DNA from: Bacteroidales bacterium UBA6207
GTDB taxonomy: Bacteria; Bacteroidota; Bacteroidia; Bacteroidales; F082
Assembly (NCBI GenBank): GCA_002421995.1
Contig: DISP01000138.1
Coordinates: forward strand, 1-8,810
Direction: 5' to 3'
DNA length: 8,810 nt
Shown: positions 1 through 6,959 of the stretch, in pieces
How positions within the stretch are numbered: position 1 is the first letter of the stretch
Layout: each line of letters begins with the position of its first letter
Made by a program: the position numbers and the translations under genes
The notes under the pieces: model-generated
The model's database searches: none
The model's input: only the letters and a program-made list of their open reading frames with translations
What the model was told of the DNA's origin: nothing

Positions 1-1
1 G

Positions 2-943
2 AAGAAGAACATAACAATTCCTATGGTTACCTACGACGATAATACACTTTCGTCACAAACTGATGTTAAAATTGCAAGACAACTTGCAAATAGATTAGGA
101 TGTTCGACTCAACACGAAATTATTGAGTTAGCCGAAGTTCATAGGAATGATGTGTTATGTCTGAAAAAAATTAAACATGGCTTGAATGGAGCTGAAATGG
201 CTTTTATCATGCCTTTTCTCAGAACCTACCAAATCAACAACTTGACTATGCTAACCGGCGACGGTGGCGACAAAACCCTCGACGACCTCAGACCGCCAAT
301 TCCTTTGACCGGAATCGGCCACCTAATAAAAGTACTGTGGCAAAAACATGGTTCTGTTGACATTGCCCTAGTTTCCGAAATATTGGGTATAGACAAAACA
401 GCAATTGTTAACTCAATAAAAGAGAGCTTATTAGCCTACGGCGATCTTTCGTTGGAAGCTCGCTATCTTAACTTCACGTTGCAGGAAAGGGCAATGAACT
501 GGCTCTTTGAAGGCGAAGACCGAAACAGACACTTCATCTGGACAACAACACCATACTATAATCCTGATTTTTTTGATAGTGCAATGCGTCTGCCAATGCA
601 TCTTAAAAAGCATGGAGGCCTGTTTTCGCAACTCTTCGAACTTCTTCCGGGGAGTCTGGCAGAGCTGCCTAATCCGAACTGGCATTTTTCCATCGTACAA
701 AAAGAGAAGCTGAAATGGATGTTTTTAAAACAATCATTAAAATACCTTATGCCTAAAAAATTGATAATCAAACACTATAAAGTTGACGAACGACTGAATA
801 TCAACGACTTCTGTAGTAACTCCAACGATGTGTTTTTCAGGAATGATTTTGACAAGATTTTAACAAAAAATGGAAATGACAAATTAATGATGTCAAACAC
901 TTTCTGGAATAGACTTTTTGATATCTCAATAAATGCAGATTAA
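2..943 (+). CDS. Asparagine-synthase-like protein, C-terminal part (5' end outside window)
   Basis: This is the C-terminal part of a protein of the asparagine synthetase / ATP-pyrophosphatase family, which adenylates a carboxylate and then forms an amide. The reading frame is open to the window edge (codons AAG AAG AAC at 2-10), so the ATG at 23 is internal and the SGGxDS ATP loop lies upstream. What is visible fits the family. The segment TYDDNTLSSQTDVKIARQLA at the start matches the stretch after the P-loop (AsnB: DE..YAR..A..LG..HHE). TGDGGD at 254-271 matches the second pyrophosphate-contacting motif, followed by KTLDDLRPP instead of the usual ELFGGY. Further on are EDRNRHFIWTTTPYYNPDFFDSA and a basic C-terminus, as in asparagine-synthase-related proteins. 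Such homologues occur in cell-surface polysaccharide and peptide-modification clusters as well as in asparagine synthesis, so the substrate cannot be assigned. No terminator is evident after the TAA at 941-943. Confidence 0.72.
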   Translation, partial: KKNITIPMVTYDDNTLSSQTDVKIARQLANRLGCSTQHEIIELAEVHRNDVLCLKKIKHGLNGAEMAFIMPFLRTYQINNLTMLTGDGGDKTLDDLRPPIPLTGIGHLIKVLWQKHGSVDIALVSEILGIDKTAIVNSIKESLLAYGDLSLEARYLNFTLQERAMNWLFEGEDRNRHFIWTTTPYYNPDFFDSAMRLPMHLKKHGGLFSQLFELLPGSLAELPNPNWHFSIVQKEKLKWMFLKQSLKYLMPKKLIIKHYKVDERLNINDFCSNSNDVFFRNDFDKILTKNGNDKLMMSNTFWNRLFDISINAD

Positions 944-1004
944 CAAAGTCCTGAAAATCACTCAAATTATATGGAAAAAATGATGTTTATACCTTTTAAA
1001 AACT

Positions 1005-1012
1005 TAATTTTG
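1005..1012 (+). promoter_or_regulatory. Possible Bacteroidota -7 box upstream of the C25 peptidase gene
   Basis: TAATTTTG is an exact match to TAnnTTTG. The expected -33 position, 19 bases upstream, reads ATG (983-985) against the consensus TTG. A start near 1018 would leave a leader of about 65 bases. The 139-base gap 944-1082 holds nothing else that I recognise. The region is AT-rich, so a chance match is possible. Confidence 0.3.
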
Positions 1013-1082
1013 AGGCTTCAATAAACTACTTAATTTTTGTATTTAATTATAATACAGATAGTTATCAATTATTCCTTTTATT

Positions 1083-4000
1083 ATGAAAAGAGTTTTAGCA
1101 CTTCTAGTTGTTGTTATTGTCGGGTTCACGTCGCTCGCTTCCGAAATAACCCAAACTTATCAGTTTTCACATCCCGGTTTGCAGAAAAGATTAGGTCATG
1201 ATGTGATCAGTTTTGAACAAACCATGCTAACCAACAGGGTAGGGGAGCCGTTGTTGCCATATCAATCGGTCAGCTTGCTGTTACCACCGGGTGAAGAAGC
1301 AGTGTCAGTTACAATTGAGAAAAGTGGAAAAGTTGCTATCCTCGGGACATTCGAGCTATATCCTGCTCAATCTTCAAAACCGCTCTCAGAGACAAAGGCG
1401 AGCCCTTTTCAAAAAAATCTTGCTATATACAAGAGCAGTATCCCATATCCATATCAAGAAGAGAATCGGGTTATCACTCAGTATCTCAACGGATTCGCTT
1501 TTGCATTTGCATCTTTTAGCCCGGTTGAATATATTCCTGCAGAGGGCAAACTCTACTATTTCACTGATGTTAAAGTGACTATCCAAACCAAAACCGTGGC
1601 TGATAGAACCAGAGCCGAGGCGAATCTGAAAACCTCAGATGAAGTTCTGAATACGGTTAAAAAACTTGCCCAGAATCCTGAAATGATCAATATGTACCCG
1701 CACAAATCAAGATCAGCCGGCGACTTTGAGTTGTTAATTATCACACCGCAAAGCTATGTTGCTTCGTTTCAACCTCTTGTTTCAATGTATCTGGCCAAGG
1801 GAGACAGAAGTCAGGTGGTTACGACTGAGTACATCAACAGCAATGTAAGCGGCACTGATTTGCAGATGAAAATCAGAAATTTCATTATCCAGAAATACCA
1901 GGAGAATCAAATCAACACCGTGCTCCTTGGCGGCGATGTTGAACTTGTTCCGTATCGCGGGTTTTACTGCTATGTACAATCCGGCAGTGGCTATACCGAC
2001 AACGCCATTCCGGCCGACCTTTATTATGCAGGTCTCGACGGGAACTGGAACTCTGATGGCGATACCAAATGGGGCGAACCCGGCGAGGATGACCTGTTGC
2101 CTGAAATTGGTGTCGGACGCTTTCCGTTTAGCAATGCAACAGAGCTTAACAATTTGATCAACAAAAGCCTGAAATACCAGACACAGCCGGTTCTCGGTGA
2201 GTTTACCAAACCACTATTGGTTGGTGAGCACCTCTATGACGACCCTATCACCTGGGGTAGCGACTACCTTGAGTTATTGGTTGGCCCCCGTAGCGATAAT
2301 GGATATTTTACCAATGGTATTCCTTCAAATTACACCATACAAACCATGTATGAGTCAAATTCAAACTGGTCAGCAAGCGACTTGCGCAATGCCATCAACC
2401 AGGGTAAACAATATGTTCATCATGTTGGCCACGCCAGCCAGACCTATGTTGCAAAGATGTCAAACTCCGATATCACCAATGCCAATTTTGCGCAGACCAA
2501 TGGAGTTATTCGCAACTTTTCAATTTTTCATACACATGGATGTGATTGTGGATCATTTGATTACAATGATTGTATCCTCGAAAAAATGGTAACGATCGAA
2601 AATTTTGCTGCCGCAGTTATTGGTAATTCACGCTATGGTTGGTTCAACGAAGGCCAAACAGAAGGACCTGCTGCACACCTTCACCGCGAGATGACGGATG
2701 CCATTTTTACGGATAAAATTGCTGCACTCGGACCTGCGCTTTCCGATGCCAAGATCATGACAGCACCTTGGGTTACTGCTCCTGGACAATGGGAAGACGG
2801 AGCCTTAAGATGGAATTTCTATGATTTAAACATCCTCGGCGATCCGGGATTGCGCGTTTGGTCGGCAGAACCTGTTGTGCCGCAGGTTAGTTACTCGTCC
2901 GAACTAATTCTTGGAACGTCTGAAACCTCTGCAACTGTTTCTGTTGGCGGTTTGCCAATGAAAGATGCTGTTTGTAGCGTCTTATATAATAATCAATTGA
3001 TTGCAAGGGCATTGACAGATATTAACGGAATTGCAAACCTTCAATTTGATATACCAGTCACAGAGATTGGTAACGCCAGTTTGATTGTTTCTGGGAATAA
3101 TTGTCTCACACAAACACTTCCTTTGACGTTTATCCCGGCCAATGGGCCCTATGTGGTTTATAGCCATCACGAAATAAATGATCAGACCGGTGGAAATAAC
3201 AACGGCCTGCCTGATTACAACGAAACAATTCAACTTATGATGGCAATGCGCAATGTTGGGCTTGAAACTGCCAATAACCTGACGGTTACATTATCTACCG
3301 ACAATCCTTATATCACAATAACAAACTCCGTCTTCACGATCAATCAACTCAATGCAGGCGATACAGTTTCGACGGTAAACGCAGCCGGACTTACAATCGC
3401 ACATGGAATCCCGAATCAACAATTGGTCACTTTCCAACTCACAACCACTGATGGTACTAACACATGGATGAGTAGTTTTGGTTTTACAGTTGCCGCTCCA
3501 CAGTTTCAAATTGGCAACTACACCATCAACGACCAGGCTGGCAATAACAATAGTATGCTCGATGCAGGCGAAACAGTACAGTTCGTGGCACGGCTTAGCA
3601 ACAGCGGAAGCAGCGCCGGTTCGGTTGATTTCGTTTTAAGTAGCCAAAGCCCATGGTTAACCATCGAAAACGGAACTTTTACTATTGATAATATCCAGCC
3701 GGGTCAACTGATTGAACATGCCTTCACAATGACTGTAAATACCGCAACACCATATGGAACAGTCATTTCCTTAGCGCTAAATGCCATTGACGGCGACTAC
3801 TCAGTAAGCGAGAACCTGTTGCTTTCGGTTGGGTTGAGAATCGAAGACTTTGAAAGTGGAAACTTTGAAACATATGAATGGCACCAAGGCGGCAATGCAA
3901 ACTGGACCATTTCGATGGGAAATGCCTTTGAGGGTAGTTTCGCTGCAAAGTCAGGTGTCATTGACCACAGCCAGCAATCCGACCTGTGGATAAGCCTCAT

Positions 4001-4511
4001 TGTTATGGGCAATGACCAAATCAAGTTTGCACGTAAAGTTTCGTCGGAGGCTGGCTACGATTACCTGAAATTCTTTATTGATGATAACGAAATTGACAAG
4101 TGGGCCGGTGAAATTGCCTGGCAAGAAGTAAGTTACCCGATAAATGAGGGTAGTCATGTTTTGCGCTGGTCATATGTGAAAGATATTACTGTTGCAAGTG
4201 GCAGCGATTGTGCCTGGGTTGACAAGGTAACATTTCCCGGTACAACTACTATGATTGACCTGGGCGAAAAGCTCACTTCAAATCAATACCTTATCTCACC
4301 TAACCCAAATGCCGGTAAATTTTATATTATCAGTAGTGATAACCGCAATTTTGATGTTAAGATTTTTGACAACAAGGGCTTTGTTGCAGCACAGTTTTTC
4401 AATGTTTCAGGCCAAAATTCGCTGGAAAGCCATGGTTTGACACCCGGTTTATATGTTGTTGAAGTGAATGACGGATCAAAAGTTTACAGGAGCAAGATGG
4501 TGGTTAAATAA
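1083..4511 (+). CDS. Secreted gingipain-type cysteine peptidase (family C25) with T9SS sorting domain
   Basis: This 1142-residue exported peptidase is built like gingipains. Residues 1-20 form a signal peptide (MKR, then a hydrophobic run to SLAS) without a lipobox Cys. Residues about 21-205 resemble the C25 propeptide. The catalytic domain spans about 213-597 and includes the typical segment ADLYYAGLDGNWNSDGD (311-327) and EIGVGRFP (341-348). Catalytic His450 lies in HHVGH and catalytic Cys487 in GCDCGSF, which fits the gingipain pattern CxxGxF with similar His-Cys spacing (37 against about 33). An Ig-like domain (about 598-688) follows, as in gingipains, then two tandem beta-sandwich repeats (690-806 and 807-918). 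Next comes a jelly-roll-like domain (919-1052) starting EDFESGNF and containing LRWSYVKD. The end (about 1068-1142) is a type A T9SS sorting domain with SPNPNAGKF, LTPGLYVVEV and a basic tip. It is inferred to be cell-surface or secreted. Its specificity (Arg or Lys) cannot be read from the sequence. The ATG at 1083 is chosen because the signal peptide starts there; no Shine-Dalgarno site is seen. Confidence 0.93.
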   Translation: MKRVLALLVVVIVGFTSLASEITQTYQFSHPGLQKRLGHDVISFEQTMLTNRVGEPLLPYQSVSLLLPPGEEAVSVTIEKSGKVAILGTFELYPAQSSKPLSETKASPFQKNLAIYKSSIPYPYQEENRVITQYLNGFAFAFASFSPVEYIPAEGKLYYFTDVKVTIQTKTVADRTRAEANLKTSDEVLNTVKKLAQNPEMINMYPHKSRSAGDFELLIITPQSYVASFQPLVSMYLAKGDRSQVVTTEYINSNVSGTDLQMKIRNFIIQKYQENQINTVLLGGDVELVPYRGFYCYVQSGSGYTDNAIPADLYYAGLDGNWNSDGDTKWGEPGEDDLLPEIGVGRFPFSNATELNNLINKSLKYQTQPVLGEFTKPLLVGEHLYDDPITWGSDYLELLVGPRSDNGYFTNGIPSNYTIQTMYESNSNWSASDLRNAINQGKQYVHHVGHASQTYVAKMSNSDITNANFAQTNGVIRNFSIFHTHGCDCGSFDYNDCILEKMVTIENFAAAVIGNSRYGWFNEGQTEGPAAHLHREMTDAIFTDKIAALGPALSDAKIMTAPWVTAPGQWEDGALRWNFYDLNILGDPGLRVWSAEPVVPQVSYSSELILGTSETSATVSVGGLPMKDAVCSVLYNNQLIARALTDINGIANLQFDIPVTEIGNASLIVSGNNCLTQTLPLTFIPANGPYVVYSHHEINDQTGGNNNGLPDYNETIQLMMAMRNVGLETANNLTVTLSTDNPYITITNSVFTINQLNAGDTVSTVNAAGLTIAHGIPNQQLVTFQLTTTDGTNTWMSSFGFTVAAPQFQIGNYTINDQAGNNNSMLDAGETVQFVARLSNSGSSAGSVDFVLSSQSPWLTIENGTFTIDNIQPGQLIEHAFTMTVNTATPYGTVISLALNAIDGDYSVSENLLLSVGLRIEDFESGNFETYEWHQGGNANWTISMGNAFEGSFAAKSGVIDHSQQSDLWISLIVMGNDQIKFARKVSSEAGYDYLKFFIDDNEIDKWAGEIAWQEVSYPINEGSHVLRWSYVKDITVASGSDCAWVDKVTFPGTTTMIDLGEKLTSNQYLISPNPNAGKFYIISSDNRNFDVKIFDNKGFVAAQFFNVSGQNSLESHGLTPGLYVVEVNDGSKVYRSKMVVK
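3150..3836 (+). repeat. Two tandem diverged beta-sandwich repeats inside the C25 peptidase
   Basis: Residues 690-806 and 807-918 share one pattern. Each begins with INDQ, then a Gly/Asn-rich acidic loop (GGNNNGLPDYNE in the first, GNNNSMLDAGE in the second), then T.Q....(M/L)(R/S)N.G, then a stretch like (Y/L)(I)TI.N..FTI(N/D)(Q)(L/I). The INDQ marks are 117 residues apart. This is a protein-level repeat; the DNA copies have diverged. The fold is inferred to be CARDB- or Ig-like, and the Asn/Asp-rich loop could bind calcium. Confidence 0.75.
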
Positions 4512-5231
4512 TTAACCCAGACCAAGATAGAAATCACCAAGTAATTTTGAATAAGCCGGAGTAAAACTGCCATTAAGTAATCTGATGGTAAATGTTTCAA
4601 GCTCCGGCTTTTCTATTGTTTTCTTTACAAACTCATACATTACCCTGTTTGAGTCGCGACCCTCAACCGGAACAACCATGCATTTTCGTTGACAACTATA
4701 TCCTGCATCAAAAGCCATTTTTTCAAATTGCTGCGATTGGTCAGCAGGAATCACTACTGCAAACGTGCCAGTAGATTTCAATATTCTGAATGAATTGCTA
4801 ATTAGATCTTTATGCGATAGAGTATCTGTATGCCTTGCCAGATTTTTCCTAATATGTTTCGTTTTAAAAACACTTGTGAAAAATGGTGGATTGCTAATTA
4901 CCAGATCAAAGGTTCCATCATTGTCGGTCTGTTCAAGCTGTGAAAAATCAGTACAGAATGCTTTCAGTCGGGAACTCCATCTTGATCGCATGAAATTGGA
5001 TGTGGCTTGTTTAACTGACTCACTGTCAATGTCTATTGCATTGATCAGGCAACTTTGTGTTCGTTGGGCAATCATCAATGCCAATATTCCGGACCCTGTT
5101 CCTACATCCAGAACAGCGCCCTCGGCCGGGACTTTCACCCACGCACCGAGTACAACAGCATCTGTGCCTACCTTCATGGTCGAAGCATCATGCTCCATGC
5201 TAAACCTGCGAAAATGAAAGGGTTTGTTCAC
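4512..5231 (-). CDS. trmN6: tRNA1(Val) (adenine(37)-N6)-methyltransferase, TrmN6/YfiC type
   Basis: This is a 239-residue class I SAM-dependent methyltransferase that should methylate N6 of A37 in tRNA-Val. The N-terminus carries the family pattern F.FRRFS..HD...MKVGTDAVVLGAW (residues 6-31). Motif I for SAM binding is LDVGTGSGILALMIAQR (41-57), an acidic motif II is AIDID (65-69), and motif IV is the adenine-N6 signature NPPFF (114-118). The length is normal for the family. The start is GTG at 5229-5231: it is the last codon that keeps the conserved FxFRRF segment whole, and the next ATG (residue 12) would remove it. The GTG lies 7 bases after the rimM stop, so the two are probably co-transcribed. 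A related N6-adenine methyltransferase acting on another RNA cannot be fully excluded. Confidence 0.88.
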   Translation of the reverse strand: MNKPFHFRRFSMEHDASTMKVGTDAVVLGAWVKVPAEGAVLDVGTGSGILALMIAQRTQSCLINAIDIDSESVKQATSNFMRSRWSSRLKAFCTDFSQLEQTDNDGTFDLVISNPPFFTSVFKTKHIRKNLARHTDTLSHKDLISNSFRILKSTGTFAVVIPADQSQQFEKMAFDAGYSCQRKCMVVPVEGRDSNRVMYEFVKKTIEKPELETFTIRLLNGSFTPAYSKLLGDFYLGLG

Positions 5232-5238
5232 CTGCTGC

Positions 5239-5766
5239 TCACGAATTAAGATAAAGCTCTATCAGACCATCAGGTGCTTTGACGTATATTGTTTTGGAAC
5301 GACGATCCAGGCGCTCGATCACTTCATCTTGAATAGGAATCAGCACTTCTTTGCCATTCAGCATGATTTGAAAGATGGCTTGCCCCGGATATTCCAAAAC
5401 CTTTTCAATTGTTCCCATTGGACCAAATGCAGCATCAACAACCTTAAATCCGGGCATTTCATGGAAATAGAACTTATTACCGCTCAGCTTGGGAAGCATT
5501 TCCAGCGGAAGGTAAATCTCCAGGCCAGCCAATTCAGCAGCTTTTTCCACCGTGTCAACATCCTGAAGTTTAACGTAGGCTTTGTCACTTTGGACTCCCA
5601 TCTTCGAAACGAAAAAAGGAATAAGGCTTTTTCTGATTTCCAAAAAGAAAAAGGCAATATTTCTATACGCATCCGGAGAGTCGGCATCAATTCTGATGCT
5701 TATTTCGCCTTTTATCCCGTGGGTTTTAATCACTTTCCCAAAATAAAAACAATCTTCCTTTTGCAT
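5239..5766 (-). CDS. rimM: Ribosome maturation factor RimM
   Basis: RimM binds S19 and helps process 16S rRNA and mature the head of the 30S subunit. The protein has 175 residues, normal for the family. The N-terminal RimM beta-barrel opens with the diagnostic FGKVIKTHGIKGEISIRID (residues 9-27). The PRC-barrel half starts around FYFHEMPGFKVVD (99-111) and contains the typical VLEYPGQAIFQIML and VLIPIQDEVIERLD (141-154). The ATG at 5764-5766 is supported by the family start just before the GKV motif. It is the first gene after the terminator at 5842-5872 and is followed 7 bases later by the trmN6 start. It therefore probably has its own promoter in 5767-5841, where I see no clear -7/-33 pair. 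Confidence 0.96.
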   Translation of the reverse strand: MQKEDCFYFGKVIKTHGIKGEISIRIDADSPDAYRNIAFFFLEIRKSLIPFFVSKMGVQSDKAYVKLQDVDTVEKAAELAGLEIYLPLEMLPKLSGNKFYFHEMPGFKVVDAAFGPMGTIEKVLEYPGQAIFQIMLNGKEVLIPIQDEVIERLDRRSKTIYVKAPDGLIELYLNS

Positions 5767-5813
5767 TTGCGATAATTTAATAAAGTAATCAGTCTTTCAC
5801 TTATGGCATCTAT

Positions 5814-5825
5814 TGACGCACGTCA
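5814..5825. repeat. Short dyad TGACG-CA-CGTCA upstream of rimM
   Basis: This is a 12-base inverted repeat with perfect 5-base arms and a 2-base spacer, 48 bases upstream of the rimM start codon and between it and the rpsP terminator. TATTGAC also occurs twice nearby (5811-5817 and 5835-5841). It could be an operator for rimM-trmN6 or a chance dyad; no known regulator is assigned. Confidence 0.3.
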
Positions 5826-5841
5826 TTCATTCGTTATTGAC

Positions 5842-5872
5842 AAAAATAAAAAAAGCCGGCAAAAACCGGCTT
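5842..5872 (-). terminator. Rho-independent terminator of rpsP
   Basis: Read on the minus strand, a 7-base-pair stem AAGCCGG/CCGGCTT encloses a 6-base loop (TTTTTG) and runs straight into TTTTTATTTTT. It begins 22 bases after the rpsP stop codon, the classic position for an intrinsic terminator, and it separates rpsP from rimM. Confidence 0.88.
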
Positions 5873-5894
5873 CAAATTCCATACTTTCAAGAAA

Positions 5895-6419
5895 CTATTC
5901 TTCTGTACCAGCTTCAGTATCAGTTTCAACTGTTGCTTCTTCAGTCTCAATTTTCAGCGCAGCCGCCATTTTTTTGGCAAGTTCAACTGCTTTAGCTTCT
6001 TTCACTTTGTTTTCAGCTTCAAGCGCCTTTTTTCTTTCGGTGCGTTCCGCATCACTCAATCCTTTTTTCTTCGCTTCAATCTTGGCCATTTTTTCGTTTA
6101 GCCAATTTTGGAACTTCACTTCAGCTTGTTCTTCTGTTAATGCTCCTTTTTTAACACCCTTTAAAAGGTGTAGTCTGTAAAGAACGCCTTTGTAAGAAAG
6201 AATAGCTTTCACAGTGTCAGTGGGCTGAGCTCCATTTTGAAGCCACTTCACTGCTTTTTCGAGGTCAATATTGATCTCGGCTGGATTAGTAATTGGGTTG
6301 TAGGTGCCAATCTTCTCGATAAATCTTCCGTCCCGTGGTGCACGACCATCCGCAATTACAATATGATAAAATGGTTTACCCTTTTTACCATGACGTTGTA
6401 ATCTCATTTTTGCTGGCAT
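5895..6419 (-). CDS. rpsP: 30S ribosomal protein S16, with long C-terminal extension
   Basis: S16 binds 16S rRNA and is needed for 30S assembly. The core (residues 1-86) is clear: MPAKMRLQRHGKKGKPFYHI at the start, VIADGRAPRDGRFIEKIGTYNP (21-42) and the W-LQNGAQPTDTVKAILSYKGVLYR pattern (59-82). The protein has 174 residues, about twice a typical S16. The extra 90 residues form a Lys/Ala/Glu-rich, probably helical segment (about 95-155) and an acidic tail rich in Glu, Thr and Ala (156-174). Such extensions are common in Bacteroidota S16. The ATG at 6417-6419 begins the conserved MPAKMRLQRHG. The gene probably forms its own transcript, with a promoter at 6461-6490 and a terminator at 5842-5872. 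Confidence 0.97.
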   Translation of the reverse strand: MPAKMRLQRHGKKGKPFYHIVIADGRAPRDGRFIEKIGTYNPITNPAEINIDLEKAVKWLQNGAQPTDTVKAILSYKGVLYRLHLLKGVKKGALTEEQAEVKFQNWLNEKMAKIEAKKKGLSDAERTERKKALEAENKVKEAKAVELAKKMAAALKIETEEATVETDTEAGTEE

Positions 6420-6460
6420 AATACTTAATTTTAATGCTTAAATGTTAATAAAATGGACTG

Positions 6461-6490
6461 CAAATTTCGCATTTTTTTTGAAACTGACAA
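6461..6490 (-). promoter_or_regulatory. Probable Bacteroidota-type promoter of rpsP
   Basis: On the minus strand a TTG (-33 element, 6488-6490) is followed after exactly 19 bases by GAAATTTG (6461-6468), one mismatch from TAnnTTTG. The spacing is that of the housekeeping sigma factor of Bacteroidota. It would start transcription about 35-40 bases before the rpsP ATG. The rest of the 229-base gap 6420-6648 is AT-rich and holds only the dyad at 6555-6570. Confidence 0.5.
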
Positions 6491-6554
6491 CCTATTCATT
6501 TTCTTTTTGTTAGTTATTTAAACTTATTGTTTACTTTCAACGCATTTAACGTCA

Positions 6555-6570
6555 TTAACCGATCAGTTAA
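6555..6570. repeat. Imperfect 16-base dyad TTAACCGATCAGTTAA upstream of rpsP
   Basis: The arms TTAAC/GTTAA flank a GATC centre with one mismatched pair. Another TTAAC lies just before it at 6546-6550. It sits about 65 bases upstream of the proposed rpsP -33 element and about 80 bases downstream of the small gene. The function is unknown and chance is possible in AT-rich DNA. Confidence 0.25.
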
Positions 6571-6648
6571 TACATTGAATTTGAGGTAAATATAAAAACA
6601 TTTTAACTTTCGGTTTTTACCTGATTTTTCAGCCAAAACGCCACCTTT

Positions 6649-6951
6649 TCATTCTAAACCCAGATTAATACCTGCCTGAAGGCAATATTTCTGCAATTCG
6701 AGTTGCGATTTATCAACCAGTCCTTTCAATTGAGCACAATTTTGCTCCCAAACTTCTTTGATTTTATGTCTCATCTCATAATCTGAATACACAAAATTAT
6801 ACACTTCCTCAGCATTCTTAATCGCGCTTAGAAGTTCTGCGAGCCTTTCATCAAGCCCTGATATTTTGTCAATCTGTTGCCTTGGGTTAGTTGATGATTG
6901 ATTCAGTGAGAAATGTTCACACACCGCTTTAAGTGCATCTGAAAAGGTCAT
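6649..6951 (-). CDS. Small hypothetical protein, 100 residues
   Basis: I do not recognise this protein. It begins MTFSDALKAVCEHF and ends AGINLGLE. It has no signal peptide or membrane segment, and its composition suggests mainly alpha-helix, with stretches such as LDERLAELLSAIKNAEEVYNF (33-53) and KIKEVWEQNCAQLKGLVDKSQLELQKYC (63-90) that could pair as helical hairpins. Two cysteines (11, 72) and a third (90) form no metal motif. It is probably cytosolic. A real gene is suggested by its ATG start, plausible amino-acid composition, lack of any overlapping gene and divergent placement from the fur-like gene. It is 229 bases upstream of rpsP on the same strand but probably not co-transcribed, since rpsP has its own promoter-like site. 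Confidence 0.65.
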   Translation of the reverse strand: MTFSDALKAVCEHFSLNQSSTNPRQQIDKISGLDERLAELLSAIKNAEEVYNFVYSDYEMRHKIKEVWEQNCAQLKGLVDKSQLELQKYCLQAGINLGLE

Positions 6952-6959
6952 ATTGATAG

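Noticed and set aside
23..25. ATG at 23 as the true start of the asparagine-synthase-like gene
   Set aside because: The frame is open upstream to the window edge and the conserved ATP loop would be missing, so the gene begins outside.
2197..2592. A 131-codon frame inside the C25 peptidase in another plus-strand frame
   Set aside because: It overlaps the catalytic domain, which has clear family motifs in the main frame.
5224..5775. A 183-codon plus-strand frame opposite rimM
   Set aside because: It mirrors the rimM coding region almost end to end, and rimM is certain by motifs.
6621..6640. Hairpin CTGATTTTTCAG after the small hypothetical gene as a terminator
   Set aside because: Only four base pairs in the stem and no T-run after it on either strand.
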